Of a DNA stretch of 64,000 nt, positions 9,365-19,248 are shown in pieces. Source of the stretch: Chlorokybus atmophyticus. Its lineage: Eukaryota; Streptophyta; Chlorokybophyceae; Chlorokybales; Chlorokybaceae. The notes under the pieces were generated by a model. That model did no database searches and was not told the origin of the DNA. It was given only the letters and a program-made list of their open reading frames with translations. The stretch spans positions 46,425 through 110,424 of the forward strand of contig RHPI01002568.1 in the NCBI GenBank assembly GCA_009103225.1. Direction: 5' to 3'. A program made the position numbers and the translations under genes. Position 1 is the stretch's first letter, and each line of letters opens with the position of its first letter.

Positions 9365-11068
9365 GTGGAGGCTACAGGCAAGGCCATCATCAACGATAAG
9401 GGTGAGCAGGACTCCATTGTAGCAGACAAGCAGTCGCACCTGCAGCAGGAGCACGCAGCTCGGAGATACCCAGTGAGGGAGAGAAAGGCACCTGACTTCC
9501 TACACAAGGCACACGTCGCCAGTGTGCAGCATGAGGAGCCAAGCACCTACGAGGAGGCATTGTTAGCACCAGATGCGGAGCAATGGCAGCGTGCTATGGA
9601 CGAGGAGATTGCGTCACTCCATGCCAACAACACTTGGTCACTGGAGCAGTTACCGCAAGGAGTGAAGACCATTCCAGTGAAATGGGTCTTCAAGGTGAAG
9701 CGTGATGGTCAGGGCAATATTGAGCGCTACAAGGCAAGATTGGTGGCAAAGGGCTTTTTGCAGCAGGAAGGTGTGGACTTCAACGAAGTGTTTGCACCTG
9801 CAAGTAAGTATACCACTTTCCGTGCACTGCTAGCTGTAGTTGCCGCTGAGGACCTCAAGCTGCATCACCTGGATGTGAAGACTGCCTTCCTCTACGGAGA
9901 GCTGGAGGAGGAGATCTTCATCGAGCAACCACCTGGATATGAAGAAGGGGAGAGAGGCACAGCGTGCAAGCTGATCAAGGCATTGTACGGGCTGCGACAG
10001 GCACCGCGTATGTGGCACATCAAGCTCACCAAGGAGCTAGAGGCACTTGGCTTCACCGCATCCTCTGCAGACCCTGGGCTCTTCATCCATGCCGACAACA
10101 AGGTCTGGCTGCTCGTGTATGTTGATGATATCATCATCACCGCCAGGCAGGTGCACCACCTGCAGGAGACGAAACTTGCTTTGCAGCAAGCATTCTCAGT
10201 TCGTGATCTTGGAGAGGCCAAGTGGTTCCTTGGCATGGTGATTGAGCGCGAAAGGGCGGCTCGCACAATCAAGATCAGTCAGGAGCAGATGGTGAGAAGA
10301 CTCGTCACCAAGTTTGGGCTCACTGAAGCGAAGACCAAGACCACACCGTTGGCACTTGGCACTGCCCTCATCAAGGCAAAGGATGAGGAGGTACTCGACA
10401 AGGCTCAGTATCCATATGGTGAGCTGGTAGGCAGCATGCTCTATCTGGCAGTGTGCACACGTCCCGATGTTGCACATGCTGTGGGAGTACTTGCTCGCTA
10501 CATGTCTGCACCGAGCATGGAGCACTGGAGAGCAGCAAAGGGAGTACTACGCTATGTTGCTGGGAGCGCAACAGTTGGCATCAAGTTTGGGAGCGGGAGC
10601 ACTGAGTTGGAGGGCTACTGCGACTCGGACTTTGCTGGTGACCTCAACAGCAGGAGGTCCACTACAGGCTACGTCTTCAAGCTGAACGGAGGCGTGGTGA
10701 GCTGGAACAGCAGGCTGCAGCCAACAACAGCAGCATCTACATCAGAGGCTGAGTACATGGCAGCGGCAGCAGCAGTGAAGGAGGCACTCTGGCTTCGCAA
10801 GCTCATGGCAGACTTGGAGCACCCCATGGCGTGCATCGTCATCAACTGTGACAACCAAGGAGCCATCAAGTTGTTGAAGCACCCTATCGCCTCGGCAAGG
10901 ACGAAGCACATTGATGTCATGCATCACTTTGTGCGTGACAGAGTCACAAGGAAGGAGGTGGAGTTCCAGTACTGCAACACCGAGGGCATGCTGGCGGACT
11001 TCATGACAAAGCCATTGTCACCACTCAAGTTCAAGACTTGTTGTGCAGGACTTGGCATCTGTGTTTGA
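9365..11068 (+). CDS. pol: Copia-1 reverse transcriptase and RNase H
   Basis: This continues the Copia-1 polyprotein after the frameshift. The RVT_2 domain starts near K-W-V-F-K-V-K-R-D-G (residue about 105), has the catalytic Y-V-D-D near residue 253 and runs into the copia linker. RNase H follows (C-D-S-D-F-A-G-D, E-A-E-Y-M-A, C-D-N-Q-G-A-I, K-H-I-D-V). It ends L-G-I-C-V with TGA. The reverse transcriptase itself looks intact; in the cytoplasmic particle it would copy element RNA. The missing integrase means help is needed to insert. The corresponding region of Copia-2 is closely similar. Confidence 0.93.
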   Translation: MEATGKAIINDKGEQDSIVADKQSHLQQEHAARRYPVRERKAPDFLHKAHVASVQHEEPSTYEEALLAPDAEQWQRAMDEEIASLHANNTWSLEQLPQGVKTIPVKWVFKVKRDGQGNIERYKARLVAKGFLQQEGVDFNEVFAPASKYTTFRALLAVVAAEDLKLHHLDVKTAFLYGELEEEIFIEQPPGYEEGERGTACKLIKALYGLRQAPRMWHIKLTKELEALGFTASSADPGLFIHADNKVWLLVYVDDIIITARQVHHLQETKLALQQAFSVRDLGEAKWFLGMVIERERAARTIKISQEQMVRRLVTKFGLTEAKTKTTPLALGTALIKAKDEEVLDKAQYPYGELVGSMLYLAVCTRPDVAHAVGVLARYMSAPSMEHWRAAKGVLRYVAGSATVGIKFGSGSTELEGYCDSDFAGDLNSRRSTTGYVFKLNGGVVSWNSRLQPTTAASTSEAEYMAAAAAVKEALWLRKLMADLEHPMACIVINCDNQGAIKLLKHPIASARTKHIDVMHHFVRDRVTRKEVEFQYCNTEGMLADFMTKPLSPLKFKTCCAGLGICV

Positions 11069-11110
11069 CTACAGGAGCAAGCGCTGGAGGTCAAGCTGCT
11101 CGCGTGGGAG

Positions 11111-11534
11111 TGTTGAGAGTATTCCTACATACGATCAGCATCGACCCTCCACACAGGAGTAGAAGGTCGTAAGGACGAGCACTAGGTCCGGACTTAGCAA
11201 GATGGCATCGTCGGACCAGACTCCGGACTCCAGACTGGAGCCTTACTAACTGCTTCGTATCTCCGCGTATACTTACTCATATTAGGCGTGTAAGAGCTTG
11301 TTGAAAAGCTCTGGTTGTAAGAAAGACAACACAGCTTAGAGCGCGTCAAACGGCTGAGTATAGCTTACGCAGTGCTTGCAAATGTAGACGTGTGTGTAAC
11401 TGGCTGGTATAAGAACCAGCGGACAACTTGTAATAGATGAATGTGATGTGACTTGTGTATGCTCTGGTGGCGGTAGCTCTGTCCGTGTGTGTCCATGCTT
11501 GCCTCAACTACATGTGCATGCTAGTCCTTCAACA
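11111..11534 (+). repeat. 3' LTR of Copia-1
   Basis: A 424-bp LTR preceded by the purine-rich gcgtgggag (about 11102-11110), the same tract found before the Copia-4 3' LTR. It ends TCAACA and is followed by the GGCGC target duplication. Confidence 0.95.
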
Positions 11535-11754
11535 GGCGCTGGAGCATCCAGCATTGCTGGAACCACCCAACCAAGAGCCGTCCAACCTGGACCACTTCGA
11601 CGACTTGGACCCGCAGGTGGTTCAACTGTTACGGGCATTTGCTGCGCATTTGCAGGGCAACGACCCTAAGTTGGACACATGTTCATGGCGTGAGCAATGC
11701 CGCCGCTTTTATGCACTAGATTGGGCTCGTCAGCTCCGTGAACAGCAAGAATAG
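11535..11754 (+). pseudogene. Downstream half of the ORF interrupted by Copia-1
   Basis: If Copia-1 and one target copy are removed, the frame from about 6930-7011 continues here (R-S-A-L-E-H-P-A-L-L-E-P-P-N) through acidic and helical sequence (V-V-Q-L-L-R-A-F-A-A-H-L-Q) to TAG at 11752-11754. It could be an exon or the 5' region of an older gypsy element. No known domain is visible. Confidence 0.4.
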
Positions 11755-11825
11755 GTGTCCGTCGTCGCGAACGGGACTACTTTAAAGATGTCCAACAGGA
11801 CATCGACAAAGCACCAGCTGCGGCA

Positions 11826-14290
11826 TCAGGGATGACTGTGCACCTCGACAAGTGCACTTTCTTTACCCACAAGGTTCCCTACCTTGGTCACATGATCGTG
11901 CCCAACGGCGTGTATATTCAGCAGGCCAAGGTGGAGGCGTTGGCATCTATCCCAGCCCCGACAAACCTGACCCAACTGCGTGCCTTCCTCGGCCTCACCA
12001 ACTACTACAGGAGGTTCGTTATAGACTTTGCCAAGGTGGCGCGCCCCCTGAACGAACTTCTCAAGAAGGAGACAGAGTGGAGCTGAAAGGAGGCCCAGCA
12101 ACAGGCTTGCGAAGAGCTGAAGCAGAGGCTCACCTCAGCCCCATCCTGCAGCGACCAAACTACACCAATCCCTTTGTTCTTCATACCAACTGGAGCAAGC
12201 TCGGCATGGGCGCTGTATTGGTTCAGCTCGACGACAACAAGAGGGAGCGGGTGATGTATTACGCCAGCCGCAGCAACAACAGCGCTAAGACCAACTACAG
12301 CAGTTACGAAGGCGAATGCCTTGCTGCAGTATGGGCCATCTCCTTCTTCAGACCTCTTCTGTTCGGAAGACAGTTCTTACTGATCACCGACCACCAACCA
12401 TTGCGCTGGCTCAAGACCAACCAGCACCTTACGGGCAAGTTGGCCAAGTGGGCTCTGCTGCTACAGGAGTACAACTTCGAGATCACCTACCGGGCAGACC
12501 TGGTCAACCAGGACGCAAACGGCCTCAGTTGCAACCCCCACCTTTCCACCAACGACGCCACTGGTGCCCGACATGAGCTGGGTCCGGAGGCACCACCACC
12601 GCAAATGGCCACCATGTTTGCCGTAGCTGCATTGCGCTTGGGACGGGACGCCATCACAGGAGCGGCTGCAGCAATGTCGGAAACAGAGGACATACCAGCG
12701 CTCACCCTCGTTGACACCGACCCAGCTGAACAGACCACGCCAGATGATGCCCAACTCCCGGCTGCAGACATAGGTCAAAATATTTGGTTGGACAAGAACT
12801 TCATGGTCTACCTACAACATGGACAACAGGTGGCAGGACTAAGCGCGCGCGAGCGTGACCGCGTCAGGCAGCATTGTTAGAACTATCGCTGGGAGGATGG
12901 ACTCGTGTTTCGGCGGGTCCACATCCATGACAAGGAGGTACCGGCTTCGCACCGACGCGAGGGCATCGTCGCTGCACTCCACATAGAGTTTTGGCACTTC
13001 GGTATCAAGCGCACCGTCAGCTTGGTGAGTGCCCAGTACTGGTGGCATGGTTTGCACACCCAGGTTCGCGCCTTTGTTGCGAACTGCACGCACTGCGACC
13101 TGATGCGCGCCAGCCTCAACACCCGCACCAGCACGCTGCACCCACTCCCTGTCGCCGGCATGTTCTACCGTGGGACTGGACATCCTTGGAGATCTAGCAC
13201 CCTCAGCTCGTGGCAACAAGTTCATCCTCGTCATGATCGAACACTATTGGAAGTAGGTTGAGCTGGTCCCCCTTTCCGATAAAAGCAGCAGAGGAACCGC
13301 TCAGGCTCTCCTAGACCATGTGCTTAGTCGTTTTGGCTCATGCGCTGAAGTCATCACCGACCAGGGAACGGAGTTCCGCGGCGAGTTCGACACCTTGCTC
13401 GATTGTTCCTAAATTAACCATTGGCGCACCTTACGTGACCGTCCGCAGGCGGATGAACTGGCGGAATGAACGGTCCAGACCATCACGAAGGCCTTCCGCG
13501 CATATGTTATCGACCACGAGAAGCGCATCTGGGATGACTACCTCCCCTGGATAGCCTTGGGCTATCGACTATCCAAGCAAGCTTCCTTGCGCATGTACAG
13601 CCCGTATCAGCTGTTGTTTGGCAGGGAACCCTTACTCCCCTTCCGCGCACAAAAGGAGGTGGAACGCGTGCTGGACAACCTCAACAACCCTGTGGCTATG
13701 TTGCACGACATGCAATAGCGCGCTTACCTGTTCGCACACGTCATCCCCATGGCCATGGGCAACCCCCGCATCGCTCAGCACCGGGACACACTGCGCTATG
13801 AACGCATCCGCAGTGGGTTCTACAAACAGCGCAGTCGCCGCTTCGAAGCGTGCGACTATGTCTACCGCATGATCCAAACCAAGGACACCCTTAACATCAG
13901 TGTCAAGCGTGTCGTCTACAAGGTCCAAAAGGTACTCCCTCTGGAGTGCTGGATTTGCTTGGCAACAACGGCGAGCGCCTTAAGGACAGCATGGAGAACT
14001 GCGCTCCATGTCACCTGCCACACATTGCAGGCTTTGACGTCATTCAACACCCTTGACCCAATCGCAGCAAGCGTCGCGAGAAGTGCCGACAACGACGCAT
14101 TCATGATGTTGTGCGACGGCTGCAACAACGGTATGCACTGCTACTGCCTCAACCCGGTAAAAGACACTGTGCCTCTGGAGGCATATTGGTGCGAGGCCTG
14201 CCGCGTCCGTGGTCCTCCTCATTCTCGCTGAAGACTGCTCACTGGAGCAGAGACTTCTCTAGTTCACAAGGGGGGGTGGCTTGTTGACTT
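11826..14290 (+). mobile_element. Gypsy-C: 5'-truncated, decayed Ty3/gypsy pol
   Basis: Homologous to the 3' half of Gypsy-A pol. It starts in the C-terminal part of reverse transcriptase (M-T-V-H-L-D-K-C-T-F-F-T) and continues through RNase H, zinc-binding and DDE integrase and a PHD finger, ending at TGA near 14231. A G-rich polypurine tract and TGTTGACTT follow (about 14265-14288), like the B repeat start of Gypsy-A. Stops such as TGG-to-TGA (12084), TGG-to-TAG (13258) and CGG-to-TGA (about 13468) and several frameshifts make it dead. No B-A-B end is seen. Confidence 0.88.
11832..14231 (+). pseudogene. pol: Gypsy-C pol remnant: RT C-terminus, RNase H, integrase, PHD finger
   Basis: Intact pieces: RT connection (Y-L-G-H-M-I-V-P-N-G-V-Y, 11832-12084); RNase H (H-T-N-W-S-K-L-G-M-G-A-V-L, Y-E-G-E-C-L-A-A-V-W-A, up to about 12880); integrase zinc-binding region (I-E-F-W-H-F-G-I-K-R-T ... 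C-T-H-C, 12960-13110); broken DDE core (13140-13560); and a C-terminal PHD finger (M-L-C-D-G-C-N-N-G-M-H-C-Y-C-L, 14095-14215). Shared order and wording with Gypsy-A show one lineage. The PHD finger is one of the better conserved parts despite general decay. Confidence 0.88.
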
Positions 14291-15230
14291 GCTCTCGTTA
14301 GCAATATCAGCAACGCATTGTCATCACTCAGAGCGCACAGCACCACATCGTACCACATGTTGTCAGCCTCACATATGTTTCTCTCACAAGTAGGTACAAA
14401 CAGGGGGGGTATTCTTTGCCTTCCGTGCTATGCAGCTACACAACCAACAGCCCACCAGGCTGGCCTCATTCCCCATCATGGCAATACAGTTGGGAGCCAC
14501 CCGGAGGGGCATACGACTCTGCCAGGCCCGACAGCTTCACGCAGAAAGCCTGGTCTACTAAAGTCATTGCAGTGACCAGTATCAATGGCAAGATGTCAGC
14601 ATGGATCTCGGATCGATTGGATCATTGAGCTTTGATCAAAGAACGTTACAGTGCACTCATTATCTTTGCAAACAGACTGACAAAGACGGTAAGCTTTAAG
14701 CCCTGCCGCACTGACGCAGATGCGAAAGAGTTTGCGTGATGTTTCATTAGCTCATGGTCAAGTCCCTTGAAGTATGACGAGAGCTGGTGTTAGATAGGGT
14801 CCCAAGTTCTTTAGCAAGTTTTCGCGAGCTATATGTGCGTTCATGGTACTAACCAAAGCTTGAGTACAGTCTACCACCCACACCGATCAGTCACTATTGA
14901 TTGGTGCGGCACATTGTTCAAGATGTGACATGTGAAACAATGGACACTCTTCCAATGACTACCATCATCTTGTGCTCACTAACAGATGCCAACTCCCGCG
15001 ACTTGTACCATTTTTAAATGTGGAGTGCGGTTTGCGTTGCAGGGCTTGGTCATTACTGTTTCGGCTCGTGCGGACCTGGGGTCCAACTTTGGTTGCAATG
15101 GGACGTTGCAAAGCGAGTGGGGAGGAATGTTACGCATAACAAGCAGGGCATGGTCACTACATGGCTGATGTGTTGACGGACATGACGGACATGAGCACAA
15201 GGACTAGCTGTATAAGCGACTCTATCAGGT
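14291..15230 (+). pseudogene. Decayed gypsy integrase fragment of a second lineage
   Basis: From about 14570 conceptual translation in shifting frames gives W-Q-D-V-S-M-D-L, then C-K-Q-T-D-K, then D-R-V-P-S-S-L-A-S and S-T-T-H-T-D-Q, which follow the order of a gypsy integrase core (W-x-x-V-S-M-D, D-R-L-T-K, S-D-R-D-P-x-F-x-S, Y-H-P-Q-T-D-G). It is full of stops and frameshifts and differs from the Gypsy-A integrase. The rest of the stretch shows nothing I can name. Confidence 0.4.
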
Positions 15231-15327
15231 ACTATACGCAAGGGGTTGAACTGAGGTACTGCTCAGAGCGGCCAGCCCAGTAGGGCCGTGCTGCTGGAAG
15301 CCGAAAAAGGTCTTCTTGGCAACCAGA

Positions 15328-15360
15328 CCCCCCCCCCCCCACCCCCCCCCCACACACACA
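15328..15360. repeat. Poly-C tract with (CA)n tail
   Basis: Two C-runs of ten or more bases separated by A lead into cacacacac. Simple sequence, prone to indels. Confidence 0.9.
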
Positions 15361-15489
15361 AACGGACCAAAACTGCGTCTCATTGGTTCAAGCCCAGATG
15401 CATTATGCTGACAGTATTGTGCAGCTTGTATTGCAAGTGTGCATTGCCTTGCGGGGTGCTTAATTGCATCATTGGGCACACCGTATGTG

Positions 15490-16340
15490 AAGACACGATA
15501 TTGTTACATTAGTTGAACGCAGCATGGTGCTCACTTGCTGTGTGTATGGGGTGCTTGGCTTAGCTGTTGAAGGGGCCTTCCTTACCCTTCTGTGTGGGGG
15601 CGTTTGCGGGTGTTCTACCTAGGGCTTGCAATGTGTGTTCTACGCGTGACACTGGTGCTAACAAAGAGGCGCCTCCCACTTCCAGCTACTTCTGTTGGTG
15701 GTGTTGTGGACAACAGCTGCCTATCTGCTTCTGCCCTTGTGTATTGCTACGTGAAAGCATGTGTGCCACAGTGTACGCGTGCAGTAGCTTTACACACATG
15801 TTGCTGTATGTGTATATCCTCCAGTGCATATGTGACTTCGCCAACAACAGCTCACACAATGCATGAGCATAACACACGAAGGTTGCGCTAGGTAACCCCG
15901 AAGTAGATGATAATAGGGCACAGAGCAGCAAGCCATAAGCAGCATGCAATATGCATGATCGCGCTTGTATGAGATGTTAATGAAGCACAGCTTGGGCGCC
16001 TACAGGTCAGAGAGTGGCTTAACCACCCTGCCTGTGATTTGTTTATGACGACGATGCTACATGGCTATTGCATCGGTACTTTCAGTCGGCATTGGGTGCA
16101 CTGATGCATATTGCGACACAAACTTCCTCACTGATGTGTCTAGGAGGCTGCTTGAAGAGATGGACTTAAGACCATCCTCTACTGTGACAGTTTACTTGTG
16201 GACGGAGTAATAACATCCGGCATACATTATTGTATACTGTGTGTGGACATGTATGCTAGTGCTTAGTTGCATTAGCTAGCTAATTGCAAGAAAGGCCTCG
16301 CCCTTAGTGGTCAGCCTTACAAATGCTATTCACATTTTCT
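15490..16340. repeat. Second copy of the dispersed non-coding repeat
   Basis: Diverged partner of 5590-6330 (see there), with one internal module inverted. The open frames across it have no recognisable domain and low coding character. I regard it as an old non-autonomous element or an untranslated region. Confidence 0.45.
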
Positions 16341-17675
16341 CACCTTATAATCACATGAATATGCAAATTACGTGCTGACCATTCATGTTGCATTCTGGTT
16401 TTAATTCACATGTCCTGTCTTATAAGCATGACACATGCTGCTCATACAACTCCTATATATCATCATAAGATGATAAATTATGCAAGTAATGCGCTATCCA
16501 TGCACGATACATTATGATATAATTGTATCAACGGATAACAGGAAAAATGGGAAAATCTGTGTCGAAAAAACTTATGTCGAGGTTAACAGTTGAATAATTC
16601 AATATTTATGTAGCAGTTATATTGTTGGACCAATAATCATAACATAAATGGCATTTAGTATTATTAAGTTGATATCATGCACATTCAATGTGTGCAACCA
16701 TTGTATAGCCATGTGCATCCAATGCATGAACTGATTATCAACCACCAGCAACAATTTCAGACATTTGCACTATGAACATGAGGCGGCGGTAACTCCAGTC
16801 ACGACGGTCACGTTGTCGGTTAGAGCTCGCGCGATGTATTGACGGCTTAACGGCCCCATCGAACGGTAGCGGGGGGCGTCCGCCGCGTTGTCCTCCAGCC
16901 GCGGCGAACGGCTCGATGGCGTCCGCCGCACGTCCTTCTGCCGTCCTTCGGGTACTGATAAGTGTGTTACATCTCAACTCATATGGGCCATATGCAATAA
17001 TAAGCCGGCATGTGCATCGTGCACGTTGTGCTCATTATTAATATTTATTCGCATATATTATGAGCAATTGCATGAAGTGGGGATGTGCTTTGGATGGTCG
17101 GGATCTATAATTAGCAGATCGAATGGCTGATAGTTGATAAACGCCGCTTAGCCAATGAGCGGCATGCGGGCCGAGCAGCCTGGCAGTCGCGGGTGCCGCA
17201 TGTGATGCCCTAGGGGTGAGGTTTGCGTGTGCCTTAATGCCAGCCGCCCCGCCCAATCAGCCGCACCGCTCGTTTGCATGCCACCTTATCACATAACTTC
17301 TCAACTCACATGGCACACAAAGTTTCAGCTTAAACGCTTATCTACCCTATCACCCACACAACTTCCTTGATGTTTAAGCGTCACGCTTAATGCGTGACGT
17401 TTGAGGGTCCTTATAGGGCCTAGTTGATCGCGGCGCTGTAATAATCTGAAAATTCTGGCTTAATCAGTGTGCTGCCCAAAATCCTACCGTAGTCGGCGCG
17501 GCCACGCGCACAAGCAAGCACAAATTGTAATCCTGTAAACTGTTACCGTATGTTATTGTTAAAAATTGTTGGATACCTCACGTGCCCACGCCCTGACTCT
17601 GCCAATGAGGTACTGCACTCGGTCTTGTGCTACCTGCTGGAGCTGTGCTCTGTGATCTGCCACCTGCTTGTCCAG
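16341..17675. other. A+T-richer intergenic region with a short GC-rich island
   Basis: 16341-16740 is A+T-rich with no coding signal. A GC-rich patch (about 16780-16960) contains cggcggtaac, a G-run and ccgccgcacgtc; it could be an exon or promoter but no frame is convincing. 17330-17400 holds a short inverted motif (tttaagcgtcacgcttaatgcgtgacg). 17455-17675 is downstream of the minus-strand coiled-coil exon; that exon's frame continues coherently past its TAG (17676-17678) to about 17580. Confidence 0.45.
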
Positions 17676-18686
17676 CTATTCTTGGAGATCTCTCACCTGC
17701 TTGTCTAAAGCTTCTGCATCTGCTAGCGCTTCATTCAGCTTTTCTTCAACGCATGCTTCGACAGCCCCTCCGACGGCCTCTGATGTTGAAGGCACTGCAG
17801 CCAGCCTCTGCTCCAATTCTTGATAGCGGGTTTGCGCCTCTGCCAGCTGCCGCTCTGCTTCATTGGCTCTCCTTGTCGCGGCATCGACAGCCGCTGCATC
17901 AACAGCCCCTCCGACGGCCTCTGATGCTGACTGCCTCGCCGCTTGCTCTGCTACCTCCTGCTCCAGCTGGCGAATGCGCCGCCGAGAACTCTTCATCTCT
18001 TCCCCAATCTTGGCGCCCGCAGAGGAGCTGGAGGCCATTGCCAGCATGCGCAATTGCAAATCAAAGTTTTGCAATTCGAGGCCGCGAATTTGGGCCTCAG
18101 ATAATGCCGCACGCTCCTCGGCGGCATAGAGTGCTGTAGCCAACTCCTCTTGCAGTTTGGCGACCTCAGCATCGGTGGTTGCAGCCCTCTGCTGCAACTC
18201 CTCCCTCTCCTTGCGCAGGTTGGCGACCTGAGAGTTGGAAGCTGCAGCCCCATGCTGCAACTCCGCCAAGTCCTTTTGTAGCTTGGCGACCTCAGAATTG
18301 GAAGCTGCAGCCCTCTGCTCCGCATCCTCCAAATCCTTGCGCACATTGTTAACCTTAGCATCGGTTAATGCAGCCCTCTGCTCCGTCTCCTCCACATCAT
18401 TGCGCAGCTTGGCAATAACAGCATTTAATGCCCCAGGCCTCTGCTGTGACTCCTGAAACCTCTTGCGCAGCTCGGCTAGGGCTCGATTGAACTTATCATG
18501 GGTTTCCGATGCAGTCTTCATCGTCTCCTCCAACTCCTTGCGCACCCGGGCAACCTCAGCGGCATCTGCAGCCCTTTGTTGCGTCTCCTGTAACTCCTTG
18601 CGAAGGATTGCAACCTGTTGCTGCGACTCCGCTACTTCAAGGTCAAGAGTACGCTGGTAATACTGCTTGCGCGCTTCGTTCACACA
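17676..18686 (-). CDS. Long coiled-coil exon of the SET/coiled-coil host gene
   Basis: Read on the minus strand from an AG acceptor at 18687-18688 (exon starts C-V-N-E-A-R-K). There is no ATG, so it is an internal or 3' exon. About 335 residues form a near-continuous coiled coil with repeated A-x-L-R-K-E-L-E-E and Q-R-A-A-A units of roughly 30 residues, each about 90 nt, implying internal duplication. A second motif S-E-A-V-G-G-A-V occurs twice. The preceding exon donor (24258) and this acceptor are both phase 0, so they join in frame across the intron that holds Copia-3. At 17678-17676 a TAG interrupts an unbroken heptad pattern: D-K-Q-V-R-D-L-Q-E, TAG, L-D-K-Q-V-A-D-H-R. Function unknown; likely a structural or scaffold role. 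Confidence 0.65.
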   Translation of the reverse strand, partial: CVNEARKQYYQRTLDLEVAESQQQVAILRKELQETQQRAADAAEVARVRKELEETMKTASETHDKFNRALAELRKRFQESQQRPGALNAVIAKLRNDVEETEQRAALTDAKVNNVRKDLEDAEQRAAASNSEVAKLQKDLAELQHGAAASNSQVANLRKEREELQQRAATTDAEVAKLQEELATALYAAEERAALSEAQIRGLELQNFDLQLRMLAMASSSSAGAKIGEEMKSSRRRIRQLEQEVAEQAARQSASEAVGGAVDAAAVDAATRRANEAERQLAEAQTRYQELEQRLAAVPSTSEAVGGAVEACVEEKLNEALADAEALDKQVRDLQE

Positions 18687-18753
18687 CTGATTAGGCTGGT
18701 CTACAGGTTGTCACGAGTTGCAAGAACGCGCTCTTATCCATGCTGTCGCACAT

Positions 18754-19198
18754 TGTTGAAGAAGCTAGCAACACATGTAGCTAAGGCTGATGCTGGACAT
18801 GCACACACACAACTCTACAACCGCGAGAGCATACACAAGAGCAACACTTTCACTTGATTACAACTCAAGCATGGGCTTTTATACCTGCTGCAGATACACC
18901 TGTCTATTCTAGAAGCAGCTGTGTACACTACACGTCACCTATCATCATGAACTTAAGTGCATAACGTAGCTAACTTCAAGACCTTTCTAACAAGCTAAGC
19001 CACGCGCCAATAGGTGTAGTAACTACCGAGTTATAAGTGTTCTTCTACGCGCCTGGAACCTTCTCTTTGACTGGAGTCTCCGCCTAGAACCTTTTTGCAT
19101 GGAGTTCGCGCCTGGAACCTTCTGGCGGCCAAACCTTCGGAGTTGACGCCTCTGCCTATGAAGGGCAAGGCTGACCGGATACAGAAAAATCCTCAACA
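18754..19198 (-). repeat. 3' LTR of Copia-3
   Basis: A 445-bp LTR. The promoter region reads agcaggtataaaagccc on the minus strand, a weakened form of the TATA stem-loop. Tandem copies of GAACCTTC lie in 19050-19130. Flanked by target copy CACAT. Confidence 0.93.
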
Positions 19199-19248
19199 CT
19201 CCCACGCGAGCAGCTTGTCCTAATCCTTGAGTCTTTGCTCCTGCATGA

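Larger units (their letters stand above)
7012..11534 (+). mobile_element. Copia-1: Ty1/copia retrotransposon, young but integrase-deleted
   Basis: LTRs 7012-7433 and 11111-11534 start TGTTGA and end TCAACA. The target duplication GGCGC is at 7007-7011 and 11535-11539. By eye the LTRs differ by one substitution and a 2-bp indel. The interior has a half-tRNA primer site, then gag, protease, part of integrase, reverse transcriptase and RNase H. About 0.4 kb of the integrase core is missing and the gag-pol frame is broken once, so this copy cannot be autonomous. The target was an open frame (6930-7011 plus 11535-11754). Confidence 0.95.

Noticed and set aside
16738-16977. Minus-strand open frame in a GC-rich patch
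   Set aside because: No recognisable domain and no splice support; it could be an exon but nothing shows it.
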